A stretch of 64,000 nt of DNA, taken from the NCBI GenBank assembly GCA_910579995.1, contig CAJTWH010000011.1:1-64000 (forward strand), written 5' to 3'. Below the pieces are notes generated by a model. It made no database searches and was not told where the DNA came from. It saw only the letters and a list, made by a program, of their open reading frames with translations. Below are positions 44,481-53,002 of the stretch, in pieces. The translations under genes and the position numbers were made by a program. Source of the stretch: an uncultured Muribaculaceae bacterium. Its GTDB lineage: Bacteria; Bacteroidota; Bacteroidia; Bacteroidales; Muribaculaceae. The first letter of the stretch is position 1, and each line of letters starts with the position of its first letter.

Positions 44481-46637
44481 ATGAGAAGATTAAAGAACTG
44501 TTTACTCGCGGGCTTCGCTTTTTTCGGAGCTTTGACAGCAGCAGGTGCAAATGAGCAGATTGTTGTGCAGACCGACAGCACAAGTATCGTCTATACCGTC
44601 GGGCAAGACGGCAGGCTGCATCAGTCCTACCTTGGGCGGCGCCTCGCCAATCCGGCAGAATATGCCAATCTTCCCGAAGGAACGGAAGCCTATCTGACCC
44701 ACGGCATGGAGGACTATTATGAACCGGCACTCCACATCAACCGACAGGCAGGCAATTGCTCTACGGAGCTCCTGTATCAAAGCCATAGCACCAACCCGAT
44801 CGAGGGAGGAACACGCACGGTAATCACTCTTGGCGACCCATCGTTTGGCGACAAGGTGAACCTCGTCATTGAGGCGTTTGATAAAGAGAACGTTTTCAAA
44901 ACTCATACCGAGATAACAAATACTGAGAAGGCACCGATTGAGCTTGAGAAATACGCTTCATCAATGTTGCACCTCAATGCACCGGCCTACTACCTCACAC
45001 AATACGACGGAGACTGGGCACGGGAAGCAAATGCACACACTCAGCAACTTCATTACGGCAAGAAAGAAGTTGACACGAAACTCGGAACCCGTGCCAATAT
45101 GTTCGTTTCGCCCTTCTTCCAACTTTCATTAGGCGAACCGGCCGGCGAAGACCACGGTCAAGTGCTCACCGGCACACTTGCATGGACGGGCAATTTCCGC
45201 TTCTGCTTCGACATGGACCACCTCGGACAGTTGCGCGTAATAAGCGGTATAAACCCCTATTTCTCTCAACGCACGCTCAAGAAAGGCGAGACATTTGTAA
45301 CCCCCGATTTCATCTTCACCCTCTCGGGCCATGGCACCGGTCAGGCAAGCCGCAACCTCCACGACTGGGCCCGCCGCTATCAAGTAAAAGACGGCATGGG
45401 CGACCGCATGACCCTGCTCAACAACTGGGAAGCCACATATTTCGATTTCGATCAGGACAAACTCATCAAGCTAATCGGCGAAGCCAAAGAACTCGGTGTA
45501 GATATGTTCTTGCTTGACGACGGCTGGTTTGGAAATAAATACCCCCGCAACGGCGACACACAAGGCCTCGGCGACTGGCAAGAGACTGCCGACAAGCTGC
45601 CCGACGGTATCGGACGCCTCACAGAAGAAGCAGCCCGACAGGGTGTGAAGTTCGGCCTTTGGATTGAGCCGGAGATGGTAAACCCCAAATCAGAGCTCTA
45701 TGAAAAACATAAGGATTGGGTAATAACCCTGCCCAACCGCGATGAATACTACTTCCGCAACCAACTCGTCCTTGACCTCTCCAATCCCAAGGTACAGGAC
45801 TATGTCTTCGACGTGGTTGACGGTCTGATGACAAAATATCCCGACATCGCCTATTTCAAATGGGACTGCAACAGCCCCATCACAAACATCTACTCTAATT
45901 TTGAGGGCACCAACCAGCAACATCTCTATGTTGATTATGTACGCGGTCTTTATAAAGTGCTTGACCGCATTGCCGCCAAATATCCTAATCTTCCGATGAT
46001 GCTCTGCTCGGGCGGCGGCGGCCGCACCGACTACGAAGGTCTGAAATATTTCACCGAGATGTGGCCAAGCGATGATACCGACCCCATCGAACGCCTATAC
46101 ATCCAATGGGGTTATTCACAGGTATTTCCCGCCAAAGTACAGGCAGCGCACGTCACTACTTGGAACAAGGACACATCAGTCAAATTCCGCACCAATGTAG
46201 CAATGATGGCCAAGCTTGGTTTTGACCTGAATCTGCACGACCTCACTTCCGACGAACTGGCTTATGTAAAGCGCTCCATCAAGGAGTACAACGACCTCAA
46301 GCCGGCCATCCTCGATGGAGACCAGTATCGTCTTATATCTCCCTACGGCAATAACCACGCAGCCACACAATATGTGACTAAAGACCGCAAGAACTCCGTA
46401 GTTTTTGTGTTCGACATCTATCCCCGCTACGACCAGTTCTATGCTCAGAAAGCACCTCGCGTAATGTTTAAAGGTCTTGAGCCGGCAACCGTATACAATG
46501 TAGAGGAAATCAACCGCTTCGACGGCTCCAAGGGCGAAGTGAAAAGCTACTCCGGCGATTACCTTATGACCATAGGTCTGCCCATGCTCGGAGGCACCAA
46601 GCTTACAAGCAAGGTATATAAATTAAGCGCTCAATAA
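44481..46637 (+). CDS. GH36 alpha-galactosidase
   Basis: A 718-residue enzyme with a signal peptide (ending AAGA), so periplasmic or secreted. An N-terminal beta-supersandwich is followed by the catalytic barrel with NNWEATYFDF, LLDDGWFG, the nucleophile Asp462 in FKWDCN, CSGGGGRTDYE, and the acid/base Asp531 in WPSDDTDPIERL, then a C-terminal beta domain. Length and motifs match bacterial GH36 enzymes closely. It would cleave terminal alpha-1,6 or alpha-1,3 galactose. A terminator follows directly. Confidence 0.93.
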   Translation: MRRLKNCLLAGFAFFGALTAAGANEQIVVQTDSTSIVYTVGQDGRLHQSYLGRRLANPAEYANLPEGTEAYLTHGMEDYYEPALHINRQAGNCSTELLYQSHSTNPIEGGTRTVITLGDPSFGDKVNLVIEAFDKENVFKTHTEITNTEKAPIELEKYASSMLHLNAPAYYLTQYDGDWAREANAHTQQLHYGKKEVDTKLGTRANMFVSPFFQLSLGEPAGEDHGQVLTGTLAWTGNFRFCFDMDHLGQLRVISGINPYFSQRTLKKGETFVTPDFIFTLSGHGTGQASRNLHDWARRYQVKDGMGDRMTLLNNWEATYFDFDQDKLIKLIGEAKELGVDMFLLDDGWFGNKYPRNGDTQGLGDWQETADKLPDGIGRLTEEAARQGVKFGLWIEPEMVNPKSELYEKHKDWVITLPNRDEYYFRNQLVLDLSNPKVQDYVFDVVDGLMTKYPDIAYFKWDCNSPITNIYSNFEGTNQQHLYVDYVRGLYKVLDRIAAKYPNLPMMLCSGGGGRTDYEGLKYFTEMWPSDDTDPIERLYIQWGYSQVFPAKVQAAHVTTWNKDTSVKFRTNVAMMAKLGFDLNLHDLTSDELAYVKRSIKEYNDLKPAILDGDQYRLISPYGNNHAATQYVTKDRKNSVVFVFDIYPRYDQFYAQKAPRVMFKGLEPATVYNVEEINRFDGSKGEVKSYSGDYLMTIGLPMLGGTKLTSKVYKLSAQ

Positions 46638-46656
46638 TGTTTGTCAATTAACTTGG

Positions 46657-46696
46657 CAATGACACTGTGGCTCCGGGGCCCGGTGTCATTGTCTTT
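46657..46696 (+). terminator. Terminator between the GH36 and epimerase genes
   Basis: CAATGACAC (46657-46665) pairs with GTGTCATTG (46683-46691), followed by TCTTTT. The ATG of the epimerase is at 46708, only some 12 bases beyond, so that gene relies on read-through or an unseen promoter. Confidence 0.75.
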
Positions 46697-46707
46697 TATT
46701 CCAAGCC

Positions 46708-47751
46708 ATGCAAATTACAACCGAAGAGTACCGGTCGGCTCACGGAGTGATAACTCTGATATGCCTTGCGAACGATAAAGGCGGAACAGTAGTATTATCG
46801 ACCCTCGGCGCAGGTATCAACCGCGTGCAACTGCCAAGTGCCTCTGGGCCAAGAGATGTAATACTGGGCTATGCCAATCCTGCCGACTATATGGACGACG
46901 GACCATGCGCCGGGAAAACACCCGGGCGGTTTGCCAACAGAATCGCCAAAGGGCATTTCAATATTGATGGGCGGCAATTCGACCTTGCAATCAACAACGA
47001 ACCGAATGCACTTCATGGCGGTCCGCGAGGTTTCCATAACCGCCTGTGGGATTACGAGCTTCTGGCCGACGGAGTGAGATTCCACCGTCTATCTCCGGAT
47101 GGAGAGGAGGGATATCCCGGCACGCTCGCCACAGAGGTCATATACCGATGGAGCGACGATTTCAAACTCGATATAACATACCGAGCCACTCCCGACACGC
47201 CTACTATTGTAAATCTCACCAACCACGCTTATTTCAACCTCGATAATGCCGACAACGCGTCGGTGCTCGATCACAGTCTATTGATAAGAGCTTCACGGTG
47301 GCTCGAAACTGACAACACTGATATCCCGACCGGCCGGGTGCTTCCTGTAGCAGGGACACCGATGGATTTCACGCACGGCAAGCCACTTGGCGCGGATATC
47401 AATGTAGCCTTTTCCACTTTGAAAATCGGAAAAGGCTACAACCACTACTTTCTCCTTGACGACAGCGACGGCAAACTTCGCCTCGCCGCCACCCTCAAGG
47501 CTGCGCAGACAGGCACCATGCTGAAAGTCTATACCACTGCACCGGGGCTAATGCTCTACACCGGCAACTGGCTCGAAGGCTCACCGGCGGGGCGTAACGG
47601 CCTATCATACAGCGACCACAGCGGTGTAGCCCTTGAATGTCATGCCGAACCCGACGCGCCAAACCATCCCCAATTCACCAACACCGTACTTCGCCCGGGA
47701 CAACAATATCATCAGCAAACCGTATACGAATTCATCCCGAGCCTCGACTGA
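46708..47751 (+). CDS. galM: Aldose 1-epimerase (galactose mutarotase)
   Basis: A 347-residue cytoplasmic enzyme with no signal peptide. GalM landmarks: KTPGRFANRIAKGHF, NEPNALHGGPRGFHNRLW (catalytic histidine region), NLTNHAYFNL with the second His, and VALECHAEPDAPNHPQF with the catalytic Glu. It interconverts alpha and beta anomers of galactose released by the locus so that they can enter the Leloir pathway. It is the last intact gene of PUL 1. Confidence 0.92.
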   Translation: MQITTEEYRSAHGVITLICLANDKGGTVVLSTLGAGINRVQLPSASGPRDVILGYANPADYMDDGPCAGKTPGRFANRIAKGHFNIDGRQFDLAINNEPNALHGGPRGFHNRLWDYELLADGVRFHRLSPDGEEGYPGTLATEVIYRWSDDFKLDITYRATPDTPTIVNLTNHAYFNLDNADNASVLDHSLLIRASRWLETDNTDIPTGRVLPVAGTPMDFTHGKPLGADINVAFSTLKIGKGYNHYFLLDDSDGKLRLAATLKAAQTGTMLKVYTTAPGLMLYTGNWLEGSPAGRNGLSYSDHSGVALECHAEPDAPNHPQFTNTVLRPGQQYHQQTVYEFIPSLD

Positions 47752-47767
47752 GGGGTATAGACAGTAA

Positions 47768-48027
47768 CTATTTATTTGAAAATTTAAACACTAACGGTTC
47801 TTCGGGGATGTTTCCTGATAGGATAACATGTGTCTTATCTCCAACGACCTTGTATTTTACTTTTTTCCCGGATGACAACAACCGAGCTTCATCCGCACCA
47901 GTGTATCAGCAGGCCATTCATAAGTCTTCGACACGTCGTGGATATATGCACCACCATTGTCGTTAATTATATTTTGTGCTGTTGCCTGCATAATGCAGAC
48001 AACAGCACAATTAATAAACCTTTAATC
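47768..48027 (-). pseudogene. Collapsed GH29 alpha-L-fucosidase remnant
   Basis: On the minus strand one frame reads a decayed signal peptide (RFINCAVVCIMQATAQ, the ATG replaced by ATT) and then GAYIHDVSKTYEWPADTLVR, resembling the first mature residues of GH29 fucosidases. At about 47890 a second frame takes over with LLSSGKKVKYKVVGDKTHV and then PEEPLVFKFSNK, ending at TAG 47768-47770, like the C-terminal strands of the same family. The roughly 400 residues between, including the catalytic barrel, are gone. It accounts for the 311-base gap between galM and the susD of PUL 2. The family call is from memory of homologues. Confidence 0.55.
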
Positions 48028-48062
48028 CTCTTCAAGATTTAGAGTTCGTTCGTTTTAATTTC

Positions 48063-49742
48063 TTAATATCCGGGGTTATTTATACCGTTCAGCTTATAGT
48101 TTGACTGGATTTCCTTCAGCGGAATTGGCAAAAGCTCGCTATGACCGACTCTGAAATTCTTATATGCCGGATAAGCGTTTTTAGTGCCTTGGTTCACAAT
48201 CGACTTACTGCCAAAAAGCTGCAAGGCGTCATAAAGGATACCCCAACGGATAAGGTCATATTTACGCTGTCCTTCATAAGCCAGCTCAAAACCGCGCTCA
48301 AAATACAGAGCCATCCTGAATTTTCCCTCATCGGTGGAATCATCAATATAATCAGGATGATGAGTCTTGAAGATGGGCGCCATAAGCTTACTGTAATTTG
48401 AAGTATTTATAGCTGTCGCGCCGGCGCGGACACGAACACGGTTCAATAAATCCCACGCCTTAGGAGTGTCGCCAAGTTCGTTATAGGCTTCGGCAGCGAG
48501 AAGTACCATATCAGCATAACGCAGCGGACAGAAATTCACATCACCATAATTGATATTCTTATTCCAAGAATCGGGCGACATCCATTCTCTACGCCATTTG
48601 CCGACATAGTAGCTGGCTTTACCGCGGGCCTGCTGAATGTGTTTGCGCTGCTCCACGTTCCAGATATACCGATAGGTGCATATATTGACATCGCGGCGCT
48701 CATCGGTAGTTTCGTAAAAGTCATACCACTCAGGCACAGCATAGAACATTGCATTGGCGCGGCCCATATATTGCGCCTGCTCGGTAGGGGATATTCCTGT
48801 GGGTTCGGCTACAGCGGGGCCGTTATAAATACCCCAAGCGCTACCATTCCTGCGGCCTTGCTCTTGCAACATACCGATTTCCCACAAATTTTCTTTAGGA
48901 TCGGATACCCCGGCAGATATCGATTTAAATAATGCGGCATATCCTCCGGCATATAGGTCATGATAGCCGTTTTCCTCAATCGCTTCCCAAGCAGATATAA
49001 CATCCTGAAAATATTTTTTTCTTGTGTTATCATCAGGCCGGGTAATAGATCCATCAAGTTGCAGTGAGTATCCGGCACGCTGCATAAGCACCCTCATTTT
49101 CAATGCGTAGGCAGCCCCTGCTGTCGGGCGTTCGATATTACCATCAGAAGCCCAAGGGAGCGCAGACGCGATATCAAGATCTTTAATAATCACATCATAG
49201 ATGTCTTCGCGGCTCACACGAGCTTTAAAAGCTTGATCATAAGTTTCTGTACTTTTCTCCGAAAACGGCACATCACCCCAGAATTTCACCAGATCGAACG
49301 CAAGGAACGCACGAAGGAAATGAGCTTCTCCACAAAGAGAGCGGAGAGTGGGATCAGAAGCATATTGCGGCATGGCCTCAATACCTTCAATCGCCGTATT
49401 CGCCCTGTCTATTCCTTGGTATTTCATTTGCCAGAGCGTTTGCACCCAAGAATTGGTAGACGTTGCCGTATAGTGGACTATATCATGCACTTGGTTGTCG
49501 TTGTTTGTTCGGGCGGAGAAATACATGTCGTCCGACGCGGGCGGAGCCATCTCATACCATCCATAATGGTTATAATTGCTGATGGAGCTGTATATGCCAA
49601 GCACAGCCATGTCGGCATGTTCGGCCGAATCGAAAAAGGTGTTGGCATCATAGCTTCCGTTGGGTTTCTCTGTCAATTCATCAGTACAAGACACTGACAA
49701 TACAGAAATTGCTATGATAAGCAGATATATTACTTTGTTCAT
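48063..49742 (-). CDS. susD: SusD-family glycan-binding lipoprotein of PUL 2
   Basis: A 559-residue lipoprotein with lipobox LSVSC and mature start CTDELTEKPNGSYD. The RagB/SusD C-terminal block is LYFERGFELAYEGQRKYDLIRWG followed by LLPIPLKEIQSNYKLN. It closes the long minus-strand operon and starts three bases after the susC stop codon. It should bind the lyase products at the cell surface. Confidence 0.95.
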   Translation of the reverse strand: MNKVIYLLIIAISVLSVSCTDELTEKPNGSYDANTFFDSAEHADMAVLGIYSSISNYNHYGWYEMAPPASDDMYFSARTNNDNQVHDIVHYTATSTNSWVQTLWQMKYQGIDRANTAIEGIEAMPQYASDPTLRSLCGEAHFLRAFLAFDLVKFWGDVPFSEKSTETYDQAFKARVSREDIYDVIIKDLDIASALPWASDGNIERPTAGAAYALKMRVLMQRAGYSLQLDGSITRPDDNTRKKYFQDVISAWEAIEENGYHDLYAGGYAALFKSISAGVSDPKENLWEIGMLQEQGRRNGSAWGIYNGPAVAEPTGISPTEQAQYMGRANAMFYAVPEWYDFYETTDERRDVNICTYRYIWNVEQRKHIQQARGKASYYVGKWRREWMSPDSWNKNINYGDVNFCPLRYADMVLLAAEAYNELGDTPKAWDLLNRVRVRAGATAINTSNYSKLMAPIFKTHHPDYIDDSTDEGKFRMALYFERGFELAYEGQRKYDLIRWGILYDALQLFGSKSIVNQGTKNAYPAYKNFRVGHSELLPIPLKEIQSNYKLNGINNPGY

Positions 49743-49745
49743 TTG

Positions 49746-52700
49746 TCAGAATACTATATTAGTTCCAAAAATAAATGTACGGCTCAACGGATATGCACCG
49801 AAGTCTACACCGGGTGTGAGCGGGCTACTCATCGTAGACACCTCCGGATCAAAACCGGTATAAGAAGTCAAGGTGACCAAATTATTGCCGGTAAAATACA
49901 GACGGCACTTCTTGACACCTAATTTTGACAACCATCTTTCGGGGAATGTATAGCCAAATGTTATATTAGCCAATTTCAGGTAAGAAGCATCTTCTACAGC
50001 CCATGAATGGATGTAGTTGTCACCTTGCTCCATATCGTAATATGCAGCTACGGTTTTACCACTGTTAAGGGCAGCCAATTCAGCAGGATCGTAGACTATG
50101 TCACCTTTCGAATTAATTGTCATCCAACGGTTGTGCTGATCGGCAATTGCAAGTGCGTTATAATTCTGAGACCCCACTTTGGTGGTAATCAATTTGGTTG
50201 CATTTAAAACATCGGCACCCACGCTGAAAGTGAGGAAGACGCTCAAATCGAATCCTTTCCATACAAATGAATTGTTCAAGCCGCCAAACAGTTTAGGAGT
50301 GGCATTACCGATAACGGTCTTATCGTCTTCTGTGATTGTGCCGCTGTGGTCAATATCCTTAAATTTCCACATACCGGGTTTTACTGACTCGCGTGAGCCC
50401 TGATAAGGTATGCCTTCTTTGAGAAGATACGTTTTAGTAGCAGGATTATAATCAAAGTCCTCAACCTGATAAAGACCCTCGGTAATCAAGCCAAAGAATT
50501 GTCCGACAGGAGACCCAACTTCAAGGAGATGAGTATTTTGAGAATAGCCGAATTTAGCCTCATACATCTGGCGGTCGCCACCAACAAGCGATTTAACCGT
50601 ATTTTTATTATGGCTAAGGGTGAGAGTGGTTGTCCAGTCGAACTCGGCGACATTGAGATTATGAGAGGTGACAGTCAAGTCAAAACCTACATTTCTTGTA
50701 GATCCGGCATTTACAATCATTGAAGTGTAGCCCGATGATTCAGGAAGAGGGGCATTGAGCAACAAATCATTACTTTCATTTATATAGAACTCAGGAGTGA
50801 TTGTAATCCGCTGGTTAAGGAAACCTATATCCAGACCAAGATTGAATGTCTTATTTGATTCCCATTTCAAATCGGGGTTGGGGATTTGCGTTACCGCAAC
50901 ACCATTGACCAACGAACTGCCAGAGGCTGTAAGAACAGAGTTCATCAGAGCAAGTGAATTATAGCTGCCGATACGGTTATTGCCTGCCAAGCCATAGCCG
51001 GCGCGGAGTTTTAAATCAGAGAATATATTAAGATTGCGAATAAAATCTTCTTCAGCCATACGCCATGCAGCCGACACGGCAGGGAAATATCCCCACTTGT
51101 GATCTTTACCGAATTTTGAAGAACCATCAGCACGGAGCGAGGCTGTAAAAAGATATTTGGCTTTGTAGTCGTAATTGACACGCGTAAAGAACGAGAGGAG
51201 TTTGTCGCTGTCATTGAATGATGAGTTCACTATCGAAGGAGTTCCTACAGCAGTGTTGTCCATGCCAAAATCATCGGTTGTCATATTGCTGACACCCGAC
51301 TCCAGCGCCCTTGTCCAACGACTCACATATTCCTGACCCAGCTGTACCATTACATGATGAGTTTTTTTAATGCGCTTGTCGTAAGTAAGGACATTCGAGG
51401 TAGAGAAACTTCCAACCTCATTTTGACGGATAGAGCCATAGATACCATTGCGGCTTCCCATTATCGAATTAGGGCCGTAGAACAGTTCACGACGATAATT
51501 TTGATAACGTGTGCCGGTGTTGTTTCGGAAAGTCCAACCGCGACCGAGTTTGAAAGTGATACCGGCATTGGCTTGTAAAGTACGAACTTCGCGGTCATCT
51601 TTCTCATCTGAAGCTCCGAGAAGCGGGTTGACCATCACATTTCCGTCAGTATCAGTATACAAGTTGTCGTTTGTATTGAGAAGTTCGCTGTCATCTCCAT
51701 GTATGCCTATAGTGGGTCGATATTGGAGAATCTGCGCAAGCTTATTAAAACGTGCATTTGTGTTACTGCCGGCATCATTGGTTCCGTTACCGGCAATACC
51801 GGCGCCGAAGATTTTTTGAGAATCGTAGGTGACGCGACCGGTCACAGACAGGCGCGAGTTGATCTGTCCACGGATATTTCCGGCGATACTATGCTTACTA
51901 CTACCGGAATATACCATAGCACCATCGTCCTCCAGATAACCGTAAGAAATATAATAGTTAATTTTATCAGTACCACCACTTACAGCAGCGCGATAATTTT
52001 GCGTAAAAGTAGTGGCGCCCATAGTCTCGTCAAGCCAATTTATGCCGGGGCGGTGAGCGTAATTCTCAGCGATATCAAGGAAACCACCATATCTGTTCTG
52101 CCAGCCGAGCATAGTCTCTTCGGGAGTGGAAGACCAACCTAATGTGCGCTCATAATCGGCCAATACAAATTCCTCAGCATCCATCACCCCAAGAAATTTC
52201 GACAAGCGTCTGAAACCTACATAAGCGTCAAATGTGAGATTAGCTTTACCTTCATTATTGGCACCTGATTTAGTGGTAATAAGCACAACGCCGTTAGCAC
52301 CACGGGCACCATAGATTGCAGTTGCCGACGCATCTTTGAGCACGTCGATAGATTCGATATCCGCCGGATTGAGATTAGCCATACCGTCCTCGTTGGGGAA
52401 TCCGTCGATTACATACAAAGGACTGTTATCCTGCGTAATCGACATACCGCCTCGCACACGTATCGAAGGCGTTGCGCCGGGTTGACCGTCAGTGCTGATA
52501 ATCTGCACACCGGCAAGACGGCCTTCCAGAGCCTTTGTTGCGTCACCACCGGGGGTAACGGTAATAACATCACCTTTTACAGAAGATACCGAACCTGTCA
52601 ATTCTTTTCGAGTTGTCGCAGCATAGCCGATAACCACAACTTCATTGAGCGAAGTAGATTTAGGCACCATAATCACATCAATTTTGGAGCGACCGTCAAT

Positions 52701-52970
52701 TGATACAATCTTAGTTTCCATTCCAACATAGCTGAATTCCAATTTGTCGGCATTGTCGGGCACATCGATAGAGTATAAACCATCAATGTCTGTAACAGTA
52801 GCAATCTTAGGATTATTCGCCAACTTTACAGAAGCTCCGATGGCCGGTTCTCCAGAGTCATCAAGTACAGTACCGGTAACGATTTCAGCCATCACTGCCG
52901 GAGTCAAGGCAACAGATACCATCATTGTCAAGGCAGCTGCTGTACTGTGATAAATGTTAAACAATTTCAT
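49746..52970 (-). CDS. susC: SusC-family TonB-dependent transporter of PUL 2
   Basis: I start it at the ATG at 52970 (1074 residues); the frame is open back to a TTG at 53006 that overlaps the upstream stop, but the ATG begins a clean signal peptide. Parts in order: carboxypeptidase-like domain (EIVTGTVLDDSGEPAIGASV), TonB box LNEVVVIGY, plug with IQIISTDGQPGATPSIRVRG and VLKDASATAIYGARGANGVVLITTK, then barrel ending YPLSRTFIFGTNIVF. No STN domain. It pairs with the SusD downstream to import uronate-containing oligosaccharides (substrate inferred from the lyases). Confidence 0.95.
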   Translation of the reverse strand: MKLFNIYHSTAAALTMMVSVALTPAVMAEIVTGTVLDDSGEPAIGASVKLANNPKIATVTDIDGLYSIDVPDNADKLEFSYVGMETKIVSIDGRSKIDVIMVPKSTSLNEVVVIGYAATTRKELTGSVSSVKGDVITVTPGGDATKALEGRLAGVQIISTDGQPGATPSIRVRGGMSITQDNSPLYVIDGFPNEDGMANLNPADIESIDVLKDASATAIYGARGANGVVLITTKSGANNEGKANLTFDAYVGFRRLSKFLGVMDAEEFVLADYERTLGWSSTPEETMLGWQNRYGGFLDIAENYAHRPGINWLDETMGATTFTQNYRAAVSGGTDKINYYISYGYLEDDGAMVYSGSSKHSIAGNIRGQINSRLSVTGRVTYDSQKIFGAGIAGNGTNDAGSNTNARFNKLAQILQYRPTIGIHGDDSELLNTNDNLYTDTDGNVMVNPLLGASDEKDDREVRTLQANAGITFKLGRGWTFRNNTGTRYQNYRRELFYGPNSIMGSRNGIYGSIRQNEVGSFSTSNVLTYDKRIKKTHHVMVQLGQEYVSRWTRALESGVSNMTTDDFGMDNTAVGTPSIVNSSFNDSDKLLSFFTRVNYDYKAKYLFTASLRADGSSKFGKDHKWGYFPAVSAAWRMAEEDFIRNLNIFSDLKLRAGYGLAGNNRIGSYNSLALMNSVLTASGSSLVNGVAVTQIPNPDLKWESNKTFNLGLDIGFLNQRITITPEFYINESNDLLLNAPLPESSGYTSMIVNAGSTRNVGFDLTVTSHNLNVAEFDWTTTLTLSHNKNTVKSLVGGDRQMYEAKFGYSQNTHLLEVGSPVGQFFGLITEGLYQVEDFDYNPATKTYLLKEGIPYQGSRESVKPGMWKFKDIDHSGTITEDDKTVIGNATPKLFGGLNNSFVWKGFDLSVFLTFSVGADVLNATKLITTKVGSQNYNALAIADQHNRWMTINSKGDIVYDPAELAALNSGKTVAAYYDMEQGDNYIHSWAVEDASYLKLANITFGYTFPERWLSKLGVKKCRLYFTGNNLVTLTSYTGFDPEVSTMSSPLTPGVDFGAYPLSRTFIFGTNIVF

Positions 52971-53002
52971 TGATTTGATAATGTGGTTTTTAAAAAGAAT
53001 TT

